A DNA stretch of 64,000 nt, taken from assembly GCA_910575665.1 (NCBI GenBank), contig CAJTFB010000021.1:1-64000 (forward strand). The letters are read 5' to 3'. Made by a program: the position numbers and the translations under genes. Position 1 is the stretch's first letter, and the number at the start of each line of letters is the position of its first letter. The notes below the pieces were generated by a model. That model ran no database searches. It was not told the DNA's origin and worked only from the letters and a program-made list of their open reading frames with translations. Of this stretch, positions 7,999-14,984 are shown piece after piece. This DNA is from Eubacteriaceae bacterium (GTDB lineage: Bacteria > Bacillota > Clostridia > Lachnospirales > Lachnospiraceae).

Positions 7999-8016
7999 TG
8001 TTATCATTTTGTTATC
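7999..8016 (+). repeat. Integrase arm-type site, left end of element 2
   Basis: TGTTATCATTTTGTTATC differs at one base from the copy at 17674-17691 near the other end. It lies 101 bases inside the left att core. A further GATAAC follows in inverted orientation at about 8022. The rest of the gap between 7790 and 8133 holds the hairpin, att core and these repeats, and no gene. Confidence 0.55.
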
Positions 8017-8133
8017 GGTGTTGATAACACTGGCTATGTAACTGCAGATAATAGCTATATGCTATAATTTAGATTATAAGCGATTTTGCTAAGAAAATCA
8101 AGAGCATTTAATAATACTAATTTTCCAAACTCT

Positions 8134-8754
8134 TTACATAATATATCCATCTTCATCCAGCAAGCGCAAAATCCCATTTTCTCTAACAGTTTCTACAGGT
8201 TTTCTCAAAAATCCTGCACTTAATTTTCTAACAAAATTAAAGCTTCCAAACTTTGCAAAACAAACAAATAATGAACGTGGATTATCCTCAGATGTCGTTA
8301 ACGCTAAAGAATTATCTTTTCCCTGAAATAAACTCATTTTTCCCGAATTTCCCTTTTGGTCGTTATATTTTGTATGTTGAGCCAAAGAAAAGACACAAAG
8401 AGTTATCTCTTTTATAATGTCCTCGTTTAGTGAAATATTATAATCTACTCCTAACTCTTTCCATTGATTAACCCAAATATCATAATTCATACCTTGATAC
8501 CCAATAACCTTTTTCCCATTATCTTCTGTTTGATAACTATTAGTAATCGCTACCTTAATACAATCAATAACAATTCCTCTATTTCTTTCCCTATGTGCAA
8601 CTAAATCAGCAAATTCTTGTATATAACTGTTTTTATCAACGATGTGCCTTCTGATAAATATTAAAAAACCCAAAATATCATATTCGTCAAAACTCTTATT
8701 CTCTATAATATCTCTATAATGTTGAAGCATCTTCTTTTCTTTTAAATCCATCAT
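8134..8754 (-). CDS. Hypothetical cargo protein
   Basis: About 206 residues, soluble, no recognised family. The N-terminal half is helical and charged (DLKEKKMLQHYRDIIEN), and the C-terminus ends RLLDEDGYIM. The start is taken at the ATG ending at 8754, since AAGGA lies 8 bases before it; the GTG at 8760 is too close to that site. It is downstream of the nucleotidyltransferase-like gene on the same strand, separated by 277 bases that hold a perfect palindrome. AT-rich like its neighbours, unlike the element core. Confidence 0.6.
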   Translation of the reverse strand: MMDLKEKKMLQHYRDIIENKSFDEYDILGFLIFIRRHIVDKNSYIQEFADLVAHRERNRGIVIDCIKVAITNSYQTEDNGKKVIGYQGMNYDIWVNQWKELGVDYNISLNEDIIKEITLCVFSLAQHTKYNDQKGNSGKMSLFQGKDNSLALTTSEDNPRSLFVCFAKFGSFNFVRKLSAGFLRKPVETVRENGILRLLDEDGYIM

Positions 8755-8970
8755 CCACACAATCCTTTCTCATTAATCTTTTATATGAAATATATCTAAG
8801 TTACCTTTTTATTTAATTAATTCTCCAATCCCCCAATAAAATATTTTTGACTTTACAATAGTCCCCTTATTTTCCCAACAAATTTCAAGTTACATATACG
8901 ATTTTTCGCTCAATTTCAGGAAATTCTTCTTAATCAAATCAACATTTATATCTCTCTATTCAACTTTAAA

Positions 8971-8988
8971 CCTATCGAATTCGATAGG
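8971..8988. promoter_or_regulatory. Perfect 18-bp palindrome
   Basis: CCTATCGAATTCGATAGG is perfectly self-complementary and is flanked by TTTAAA-like sequence on both sides. It lies just after the stop of the nucleotidyltransferase-like gene and about 220 bases before the next gene. It could be an operator for the downstream gene or a weak terminator; no T-run follows. Confidence 0.4.
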
Positions 8989-9031
8989 ATTTAAATCAGT
9001 GTTACAAATATTCAAAATTCACTATATTTTA

Positions 9032-9679
9032 TTAAAAATTGTATTTATAGCATATCTCATTAACAGTTTCAATATATACAACAAAAGATGGATGCGTGTA
9101 ATCATTTCTCCGCAAATATAAATTCTTCTTTTCAAGATATGTATCTCTTACTTCATTCCACAAATAATTGGATTTTATAGCATATACTTTTTGTTCGAGT
9201 TTCCTTGAGTTTGGAACTTCATTCCAGTAATATCTATCAAAATTAACTAAACCTGTTTTTTCATGAATCAACCTATGCCAACAATTATTATATTTACAAG
9301 TTATCGCAAGGTCAATACTAAACGCTGTCTTATTGCCCTGCTTATAAATCATCTGTCCTGTAGTTAATGCAGATGTAGAATCTTGACAATCATTCCAATC
9401 ATTTTTATTCAGAACTATATTGAATTGTTTTCTGATATACTCCTTTATTACACGACCATTATTAATATCTACTGCATCTATAATAATGATATTATAATCT
9501 AAATCTATTGGGTTATTTGCATTCTGCGTTACAAGATTTTTAGCTCCGCTCCCAACAAGACAGGCTTTGACCGTCATAATAGAATCCTTGTTAATAATTT
9601 GAACTAATTGATTGACGATATTGGAACAAGTGCTTTTCAATCGCTTCAAGTAATTTTTGTCCTGAATATAATGATACAT
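9032..9679 (-). CDS. Nucleotidyltransferase-fold protein
   Basis: 215 residues. The pattern VGSGAKN, then PIDLDYNIII, then AFSIDLAI gives the GS motif, a D-x-D pair and a third Asp, the full catalytic set of the Pol-beta nucleotidyltransferase superfamily. This superfamily holds antibiotic nucleotidyltransferases, MNT antitoxins, and OAS/CD-NTases of CBASS; the protein is short for a CD-NTase. The start was moved to the ATG at 9679 because GGAG sits 6 bases before it. A promoter with an overlapping dyad lies upstream. Substrate and role unknown. Confidence 0.65.
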   Translation of the reverse strand: MYHYIQDKNYLKRLKSTCSNIVNQLVQIINKDSIMTVKACLVGSGAKNLVTQNANNPIDLDYNIIIIDAVDINNGRVIKEYIRKQFNIVLNKNDWNDCQDSTSALTTGQMIYKQGNKTAFSIDLAITCKYNNCWHRLIHEKTGLVNFDRYYWNEVPNSRKLEQKVYAIKSNYLWNEVRDTYLEKKNLYLRRNDYTHPSFVVYIETVNEICYKYNF

Positions 9680-9733
9680 AAAAGCTCCTTCTTTCCCCAT
9701 ACTGTCCATACAATTTTAAAACTGTATCGTTAC

Positions 9734-9761
9734 AGAATATCATATTGATAAATTTTGTCAA
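9734..9761 (-). promoter_or_regulatory. Promoter of the nucleotidyltransferase-like gene
   Basis: On the minus strand, TTGACA (9756-9761), a 16-base spacer and TATTCT (9734-9739). The inverted repeat CTGTA-N4-TACAG (9722-9735) overlaps the -10/start region and could be an operator. The gene starts about 50 bases downstream. Confidence 0.55.
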
Positions 9762-9839
9762 GTATCAAATTTCAGGTTTTTTTATTACAATAAGTATCTA
9801 TTTAAATGAACACACACCCTTTTACCACTGAAAAGGATA

Positions 9840-9868
9840 TTGCCCAATATTAGAAAATATGCTATATT
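9840..9868 (+). promoter_or_regulatory. Promoter of the holin-like toxin gene
   Basis: TTGCCC (9840-9845), a 17-base spacer and TATATT (9863-9868). It predicts a leader of about 95 bases before the toxin ATG at 9970, long enough for the leader folding noted at 9923-9963. Confidence 0.55.
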
Positions 9869-9922
9869 GTCGATATGGGAAAACCATAGAGCCAAAGGCG
9901 GCTTTACCCCTCTTATTTTTTC

Positions 9923-9963
9923 GGAGGGTTTCAAATAGCCCTCCAGACGAAAGAAAGGAGGGC
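9923..9963 (+). promoter_or_regulatory. Leader hairpins that can hide the toxin ribosome binding site
   Basis: GCCCTCC (9938-9944) can pair with GGAGGG at 9923-9928 or with GGAGGGC at 9957-9963. The latter is the Shine-Dalgarno of the toxin gene. The two hairpins are mutually exclusive, so one exposes and the other hides the ribosome binding site. Type I toxin mRNAs often use such leader structures. The pairing is seen directly; the switching is inferred. Confidence 0.5.
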
Positions 9964-9969
9964 GATACA

Positions 9970-10065
9970 ATGTACGTTACATATCAGGATCTAATCCAGA
10001 TTGGAATACTCATTGTCGCCCTTGCCAATTTGATTTATCAGATTTACAAGGGAAAAAAGAAATAG
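9970..10065 (+). CDS. Holin-like small membrane toxin (type I toxin candidate)
   Basis: 31 residues: a short polar start, one hydrophobic helix (IQIGILIVALANLIYQIY) and a basic KGKKK tail. This matches the holin-like toxin family (TxpA/BsrG-type) common in Firmicutes, which inserts in the membrane and is silenced by an antisense RNA. It has a strong AAAGGAGGG before its ATG. An upstream in-frame start at 9859 would add a region that instead forms the leader. A convergent hairpin follows at once. Small size keeps some doubt, but promoter, ribosome site, helix and hairpin all agree. Confidence 0.7.
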   Translation: MYVTYQDLIQIGILIVALANLIYQIYKGKKK

Positions 10066-10092
10066 CCGCCACTATTCGCAGTAGTGACGGCT
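10064..10092. terminator. Hairpin after the toxin gene, usable on both strands
   Basis: AGCCGCCACTA pairs with TAGTGACGGCT around a short loop, with one mismatch. On the minus strand it is followed by ATTTCTTTTTT, a good intrinsic terminator for a transcript coming from the right. On the plus strand it ends the toxin message. Confidence 0.6.
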
Positions 10093-10165
10093 TACCTCGC
10101 ATGAGGTAATAATTTGTCATAATGTGGGTAGAGCCGCTTCTATGGCTTTCCCTTTGTATGTATAC
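10064..10165 (-). ncRNA. Candidate antisense RNA of the toxin
   Basis: Type I toxins of this family are normally silenced by a convergent RNA overlapping the 3' end of the toxin message. A minus-strand terminator exists at 10064-10092, and weak promoter-like sequence (TTTGCT, 16 bases, TATACA) reads into it from about 10190. The boundaries are guesses. No expression evidence is available. Confidence 0.3.
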
Positions 10166-10226
10166 AATAGCATATCCGAGAGCAAAACGCAACAAATTTT
10201 TATATTCCTTTCGAGATATGAAAATC

Positions 10227-10652
10227 TCATTTTGGGGTACATTCGTTAAATAACGACCACGCATACCTGAATCCCACCCTAAATATTAGCTCATCATTTT
10301 TCAACCAAAGATTTAGAATATAATTTTCCAGTTTTCGGTAATCCTCCTTATCCAAATTTCCCGCCAGCCAATCTAAATCTATGTTGTTTTTCATCATTAT
10401 ATTATTATATTCCCAACTATTTGTAAACCTTTCAAATATTCCATGAATCCTACTATTAGTATCATCCATTTCCCGAAAAAATGTTTCATATTCCGTGTCA
10501 AATTTTCCTATTTTAATTAAAAATTGACTATCATCAGATGTTTCTATACCAAGCAAACCGCCATCTTCTGTTATTTGTTCTACCGTGGCGGCAGGCACTT
10601 CCATTTTTTCAAGACTTTTTAAAAGCATATCTGTAAATTTCTCAATATTCAT
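10227..10652 (-). CDS. Hypothetical cargo protein
   Basis: 141 residues, acidic, helical, no membrane segment, no family recognised. It starts with ATG after AAGGAAAGGG. It follows the 182-residue hypothetical gene by 48 bases on the same strand and is probably co-transcribed with it. Both have strings of aromatic and acidic residues typical of small immunity-like or accessory proteins, but no function can be assigned. Confidence 0.55.
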   Translation of the reverse strand: MNIEKFTDMLLKSLEKMEVPAATVEQITEDGGLLGIETSDDSQFLIKIGKFDTEYETFFREMDDTNSRIHGIFERFTNSWEYNNIMMKNNIDLDWLAGNLDKEDYRKLENYILNLWLKNDELIFRVGFRYAWSLFNECTPK

Positions 10653-10700
10653 AATTCGCCCTTTCCTTAATTCTTCTTTACAAAAACTTCATATCATGCC

Positions 10701-11249
10701 TTATACTAATATTTCATTTGCGCTGTTTCCTTTATTTTCACGCATATCCAACAGGATTGTTTCTGCATAACTACGCACTAATCTCCAATATTCATATTCC
10801 ATATCCTCAATATGTTCTGTCAATTCTTCCCCCAACATCATTTCACATTCAGGATTTGCATACAGAATAAAGATTTTTCCGCTTTTAAACCGCTTAATCA
10901 GAAAATACCGCCTTGTATCTCTGCCGTTATCCCTCTTTGTAAAAATAAAATATGCCCTCAATATGTCACTAATGTTTGGATTGTAAGACGGAAGTAAAAT
11001 CTGCAAGATATTGACTCCCCCTCTTTCAAAAATCCTCACTCCAAAATCCGAATTTTCATACGGATATGGCAAGCCGTCATCTTCACATAATGTTTGGTAC
11101 ATATCATGGATAAAAGTTTTACCATCCTGCTTTAAAAACCTGAAAAATTCATCTCTCTCTTTTTCTGTCCCCTTATATAACATTGCAGGAATCAGCGTTT
11201 CAAAAAGTTCATAACGCAGACAATCGTATCTGTCATACTCCATTTCCAC
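10701..11249 (-). CDS. Hypothetical cargo protein
   Basis: 182 residues, soluble, no family recognised. The middle has a strand-rich part (GVNILQILLP, RRYFLIKRFKSGKIFILYA) and the C-terminus is an acidic helix. GTG at 11249 is the likely start, since GGAGG is 8 bases before it. Its promoter region carries the repeated GCCGTCA sites shared with the divergent Arc-like gene, so it may be controlled by that regulator. Confidence 0.6.
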   Translation of the reverse strand: MEMEYDRYDCLRYELFETLIPAMLYKGTEKERDEFFRFLKQDGKTFIHDMYQTLCEDDGLPYPYENSDFGVRIFERGGVNILQILLPSYNPNISDILRAYFIFTKRDNGRDTRRYFLIKRFKSGKIFILYANPECEMMLGEELTEHIEDMEYEYWRLVRSYAETILLDMRENKGNSANEILV

Positions 11250-11289
11250 ATTTTACACCTCCGCATTTTTATTACCTTTATTATAATAT

Positions 11290-11358
11290 GCCGTCATTAT
11301 GCCGTCAATAAGAATTTAGCCGTCATTTTGCCGGTATAATAACATTATCAAGCCGTTA
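11290..11358. promoter_or_regulatory. Direct repeats in a divergent promoter, likely Arc-type operator
   Basis: GCCGTCA occurs at 11290-11296, 11301-11307 and 11319-11325, with variants GCCGGTA at 11330 and GCCGTTA at 11352. Spacings of 11, 18, 11 and 22 bases put the copies close to one or two helix turns apart. Ribbon-helix-helix repressors bind arrays of short direct repeats like this. The array lies between the 182-residue gene (minus) and the Arc-like gene (plus). Confidence 0.55.
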
Positions 11359-11373
11359 AGGAAGTGATAAGCA

Positions 11374-11544
11374 TTGAAAATAAAGCAATCAAAATTTACG
11401 TTACGGATAAATGACGAATTACTAAAGAAATTTCACTATATTTCCGAATATAATGCCCGTTCTGCCAATAGCGAATTAACAATACTAATCAGAAAGCATA
11501 TAGCAGAATTTGAAAAAGAGAATGGCAAGATAACTTTTGACTGA
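11374..11544 (+). CDS. Arc/MetJ-type ribbon-helix-helix regulator (56 residues, TTG start)
   Basis: The frame from TTG at 11374 to TGA at 11544 reads MKIKQSKFTLRINDELLKKF and continues with a second helix (SELTILIRKHIAEFEKE). The beta strand KFTLRI and two helices are the Arc repressor fold. AAGGA lies 11 bases upstream. It is easily missed because it is short and starts with TTG. The direct repeats just upstream are its probable operator, making it self-regulating. A hairpin follows at 11564-11587. Confidence 0.75.
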   Translation: MKIKQSKFTLRINDELLKKFHYISEYNARSANSELTILIRKHIAEFEKENGKITFD

Positions 11545-11563
11545 TTTTTCTTTGTTCTTAAAA

Positions 11564-11587
11564 GGTGGAGCAGTACCCCGCTCCACC
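11564..11587 (+). terminator. Hairpin after the Arc-like gene
   Basis: GGTGGAGC (11564-11571) and GCTCCACC (11580-11587) form a perfect 8-bp stem with an 8-base loop. It lies 19 bases after the stop codon. The T-run after it is weak. Confidence 0.5.
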
Positions 11588-11642
11588 CGCAATAACTATA
11601 TTTCACTTCTTCTGAATAAATAATTGTATAGCTTTCTCCGCA

Positions 11643-12020
11643 TTAAATATAAATCATCTCACTATTTACAACCTCCCTCACACAAGCCTGAATATTATTC
11701 ATTTTTTGAACCCATAAAAGCTGGTTTTCTGCCTTTAACTGTTCCGTCACCCCTTGCCTGTCGGCATATTCCTTTACCAACCGAAAAAACATATCTTCTG
11801 CCTGTTCATTCACACTTGTCAGATATTCATTCAGCCTGCCGCTTGTCAGCAGATTGAGATAAACAAACTGCTTATACTCTTTGAGATACTGCAAATGCTT
11901 TTGCCCCCATAAGCCTATCGGCATCTCTTTTTCGGAAGGTAATGCAAGCTCTGGGAGGTAATAGTCGCCTTTCTTTGCATACCAAAGACCGTTACTTTCA
12001 TCATAAATCCTGTTTTCCAT
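11643..12020 (-). CDS. tnpV: TnpV family protein
   Basis: 125 residues matching the TnpV family found in Tn4451-like and related clostridial elements: an early IYDESNGLWYAKKGDYYLP, then the GLWGQKHLQYLKEYK and NLLTSGRLNEYL segments, and a late IQACVREVVNSEMIYI. Its role is not established. It lies 8 bases after the relaxase stop, with an AGG-type site inside the gap, so it is co-transcribed with the relaxase. Element 1 has no counterpart visible because an IS interrupts that place. Confidence 0.8.
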   Translation of the reverse strand: MENRIYDESNGLWYAKKGDYYLPELALPSEKEMPIGLWGQKHLQYLKEYKQFVYLNLLTSGRLNEYLTSVNEQAEDMFFRLVKEYADRQGVTEQLKAENQLLWVQKMNNIQACVREVVNSEMIYI

Positions 12021-12028
12021 AGTGTTTC

Positions 12029-13186
12029 CTACCTTTCTTCTTTGTTGTTTTTAAAGTGTTTTCCACGCTGTTTCGATTTCTGCGCTGCTTTTGCCTGCTC
12101 AAAAAGACTGTCTATCTGCTTACTTCCAAATGCCTTGCGGAGCAGCTTATAATCTCTGTTTTCTGAACGGAGGTTTTCATTTTCCCCTGCCAGTTTCTCA
12201 TTGATTTTCCTTAACCCCTCATTCTCACGGTGGAGGTTGCTGTTTGTAATATTCAGCCGATAATAGCTGTCCCACGCTTCAAAATACCTTATAAGAGCTG
12301 TTTTAACAAGCGATTTCAGCTTTTGCACCAAAGGCTCTGCCACTTTATTTTTATATGACTTTGCAGACATGAACCCCTGCGGCTCTGGCAGCTGGTACTC
12401 TGGAGAAGTGTCAAGCGCCTGTTCCAGAGTTTTTAGATTTTCCATACCTTTGTCGTAATTCTCCACCCTGTCCGACAATATTTGAAATTCCTCTTTTTTC
12501 TCCAAAATCTGCCCCTCAAGCTGGATGACCTCTTTTTCCCGCTCCTGCTTTTTATAATCAAGGACAGATAAATGTTTCTCATGCGTGCCTTTATGCTCCC
12601 ATTCAATGCCATGCCGCCCCATCACAGCGGCAAGGTTCTCTTTTTCGGACTGTACCCACTGGCTCCACTCCGTATCGCCACGGGAGCCGCCTTTGAATCC
12701 CTGCGCCGCCAACGCCTGTTTCAAAGATACCCTCGTATCAAGCCCACGCTTGCTGCCAGTCGTGAACGGAACAAAATCAATGTGCAGATGCGGCGTTGCT
12801 TCATCCATATGGATATGAGCGGAAAATACATAAAGGTTAGGGTTTCGCTCTTGAAATCCATGATAATATTCATCTAAAATCTGCCTTGCAAGCTGTCCGT
12901 TTTCACTTCCTGCACCCATATTTTCCTTATCGCCAATCTGCAAAATCAGTTCATGGAACGGCTTTTCCTGCTTCGAGTTCCGTATCTTCTCGTAATAATC
13001 GGCAATGCGGCGGTCTGCCCTTGTCTGTTTCTCGTTATATCTCTGTAATGCTTCATCAAATAGCTTATGATACACTTTCTTTATATTCTCATTACAGTAA
13101 TCTACATTGAGGTAGGAGCGTTCAGCATCCACATTTTCAGCCTTGAATTTGTGGCTGTTATGGTTGACCGAGCCTTTCCCCACCAT
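12029..13186 (-). CDS. MobV/Pre-type relaxase, element 2
   Basis: 385 residues: catalytic Mob_Pre domain at the N-terminus with HMDEATPHLHIDFVPF near residue 123, then long coiled coil (LRKINEKLAGENENLRSEN) and a basic tail. It nicks the candidate oriT just upstream. The ATG at 13186 lacks a good ribosome site. Alignment with element 1 suggests the true N-terminus is seven codons earlier, at an ATA (13205-13207) where element 1 has TTG, with AAAGGG 9 bases before it. The protein then begins IRRTISAMVGKGS, matching MKRTISVMTGKGS. Confidence 0.85.
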   Translation of the reverse strand: MVGKGSVNHNSHKFKAENVDAERSYLNVDYCNENIKKVYHKLFDEALQRYNEKQTRADRRIADYYEKIRNSKQEKPFHELILQIGDKENMGAGSENGQLARQILDEYYHGFQERNPNLYVFSAHIHMDEATPHLHIDFVPFTTGSKRGLDTRVSLKQALAAQGFKGGSRGDTEWSQWVQSEKENLAAVMGRHGIEWEHKGTHEKHLSVLDYKKQEREKEVIQLEGQILEKKEEFQILSDRVENYDKGMENLKTLEQALDTSPEYQLPEPQGFMSAKSYKNKVAEPLVQKLKSLVKTALIRYFEAWDSYYRLNITNSNLHRENEGLRKINEKLAGENENLRSENRDYKLLRKAFGSKQIDSLFEQAKAAQKSKQRGKHFKNNKEER

Positions 13187-13518
13187 TGCGCTAATCGTCC
13201 GTCTTATAAAATCACGCCCTTTCTTTTCGGCTGGTAGGCTTTGTTACTTTCCCGAAAGTAACGCAAAAGCACTTTTGTCGGCTGTGCCAACAAAAATGCA
13301 ACCTGCAGGCAGGTTTTGCGCTCTCCGAGGGGTGAGCGTGTGCCAGTGGCACACAAGCTGCGAACCGACCGAGTCGGCAGACGAGGCAGAGCCGCCTTTG
13401 AAAAGGCACTCTCTGCACTCTCCGCCAAACTTCAAACAGTGTCAATGTGTGACGATGGTGACAATGTTTTAGACAACGCCCCTGCGCTCATAAACATTGT
13501 CACCTTTGACACCGTTTG
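13187..13518. other. Non-coding block with candidate oriT, element 2
   Basis: No gene. It holds GTTACTTTC/GAAAGTAAC (13243-13262), TTTTGT/ACAAAA (13273-13295) and GCAACCTGC/GCAGGTTTTGC (13298-13319), the same repeat set as in element 1. It also holds a perfect GTGTGCCA-G-TGGCACAC palindrome (13338-13354). Conservation of repeats rather than codons argues for a cis-acting site, most simply oriT. Confidence 0.6.
13457..13504. repeat. Perfect 13-bp inverted repeat near the rep 3' end
   Basis: GGTGACAATGTTT (13457-13469) and AAACATTGTCACC (13492-13504) are exact complements around a 22-base loop. GTGAC-like motifs recur around it. It lies just after the RepA-like gene, in the same place as a different inverted repeat in element 1. 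It may be an origin of replication or a terminator; no T-run favours the former. Confidence 0.45.
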
Positions 13519-14661
13519 TCACGCTTCCCCATTAATCTCTTTCCAAAGGGAAACCTTTCTGCCATTGTGGGTACGGCTGTTCTGATAGCGGATACCATAA
13601 TCACGGAACAGCCTGCTTGCATTGATACTAAGCCTTAAGGAAAGCACATTCGGCTTAATATCCACGCCGAGCCTTTCACAAAGTTCTGAAGCTGTCCCCT
13701 CCCAATTGTCACTCGCCGAAAAAAGAGTAGCTGCTATTTTTTCAAGTAAAGGCTCTGGCGGCTCTTTCCACAGCTCTGTTTCCGATTTTTCAAAGTTCCA
13801 CACCAGACGCTCGGCATCTCTCACAAGATGGACTTTCATATCCTGCTGGTCTCTGCCTGCCACATCAAGCGTGGCGTTATTGGAAATTCGCTTTTCCTTG
13901 CTGAGAACAAATGCTCCGTCTGCTGCACCCATCAGTCCATTTGTTCCCGAAATCATATCAAAAATATCTTCCGCTTTCTGCTTTCGGGTGTGATGGACAA
14001 TGAGCATCGTAACTTTGTAACTGTCTGCCAATGCTTTGAGCCTTGCCACAATGTCATAGTCGCTTGCGTAACTGTAATCTGCACCGCCAGCTTCACGGAC
14101 ACGCTTTAAGGTGTCTATGATTATTAAACCAGTTTCGGGATGTTCCTGCATAAACCCTCTGATTTGTTCTTCCAAACCGCCATTGACCGTTTTACACTCT
14201 GTTGCAAAATATAGGTTGCCTGTTTCTTCTGCACCGAACATCTGGAACAGCCGTTTCTGCAGACGTGGGTAATCATCTTCAAGCGCAAAATATAAAACCG
14301 TCGCTTTCCGCACCTTGTATTCCCACAACGACATTCCAATGCTGATATGGTAGGCAATCTGAGCCATCATAAAACTTTTCCCCACCTTTGGAGAGCCTAC
14401 GAAAAGGTAGGTTCCTCTTTGGAGCAGACCATCAATCAGCGGCTGCTGTATATCAAATACCGTATCATAAAGTGCCGCCATAGATACGGTTTTCAGATAG
14501 GACGAGTCTAGCTGCCGCAGCATTTCCCTCTGCATTTCCTCAAAACTATTGATATTTTCGTCATAGTTGGATATACTATGGTCAGTACATTTTTGAATTG
14601 GCTGCTCCGTATCTGCGCTAACAGATACATTTGGGGTAGCCATTTCTTTTTTATTCGCCAT
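13519..14661 (-). CDS. RepA-like AAA_25 ATPase, element 2
   Basis: About 380 residues. A long N-terminal extension (to about 75) precedes the ATPase core with Walker A GSPKVGKS near residue 90 and Walker B LIIIDTLKRV near 170; the sensor-like MLIVHHTRK follows, and the C-terminus is winged-helix-like. It belongs to the RepA/RecA-like helicase group and is only distantly similar to the element 1 protein. The start is the ATG at 14661, 9 bases after GGAG; the GTG at 14667 is too near. It overlaps the end of the RHH gene by 11 bases. Confidence 0.75.
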   Translation of the reverse strand: MANKKEMATPNVSVSADTEQPIQKCTDHSISNYDENINSFEEMQREMLRQLDSSYLKTVSMAALYDTVFDIQQPLIDGLLQRGTYLFVGSPKVGKSFMMAQIAYHISIGMSLWEYKVRKATVLYFALEDDYPRLQKRLFQMFGAEETGNLYFATECKTVNGGLEEQIRGFMQEHPETGLIIIDTLKRVREAGGADYSYASDYDIVARLKALADSYKVTMLIVHHTRKQKAEDIFDMISGTNGLMGAADGAFVLSKEKRISNNATLDVAGRDQQDMKVHLVRDAERLVWNFEKSETELWKEPPEPLLEKIAATLFSASDNWEGTASELCERLGVDIKPNVLSLRLSINASRLFRDYGIRYQNSRTHNGRKVSLWKEINGEA

Positions 14662-14983
14662 CTTCACACTCTCCTTTCAGACCGCCGAGGATAACGGCAA
14701 TCAGTTCGATTGTGTCAAGCAGTTCTTCATTTACGCCGCCCGCTTCAATCCTCTGCAATTCTGCAAGGACGGCGGAAAGCTCATTGCGGAGAGCCTTATA
14801 CACCCTCGGATTTCCCTGCACTACTACATCTTGGCATAAGAGCCGCCTTGTGATATAGTCCTGCTTGGTAAGCCCCGAAAGGCGCACCGCCTTGTCAATC
14901 CGCTCGCTTTCTTCGGGAGATACCCGAAAAGCGACGGTCTTATTCCTCCAACGGTTGCAGTTGTCTAAATTCTTTGCCGACAT
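14651..14983 (-). CDS. Ribbon-helix-helix mobilization accessory protein, element 2
   Basis: 110 residues. TVAFRVSPEESERIDKAV is the RHH strand and first helix, with SGLTKQDYITRRLL as the second helix. The fold and place in the operon match the element 1 protein at 2533-2922, and the family includes MobC-like relaxosome proteins. It begins one base after the integrase stop, with GGGGG about 10 bases upstream. It probably binds the candidate oriT and may also tune the operon. Confidence 0.65.
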   Translation of the reverse strand: MSAKNLDNCNRWRNKTVAFRVSPEESERIDKAVRLSGLTKQDYITRRLLCQDVVVQGNPRVYKALRNELSAVLAELQRIEAGGVNEELLDTIELIAVILGGLKGECEDGE

Positions 14984-14984
14984 C

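Noticed and set aside
9785-9970. 61-residue minus-strand ORF opposite the toxin leader
   Set aside because: No ribosome site, runs antisense through the promoter and leader, and the sequence has no protein-like pattern.
9859-10065. 68-residue plus-strand ORF extending the holin-like toxin upstream
   Set aside because: The extra 37 residues overlap the leader hairpins, and the internal ATG at 9970 has the strong ribosome binding site. The short form matches the family.
13204-13585. Several overlapping ORFs of 60-110 residues on both strands
   Set aside because: They lie on the candidate oriT and inverted repeats. Frames on both strands are open by chance in this GC-richer stretch, and none has a credible start.
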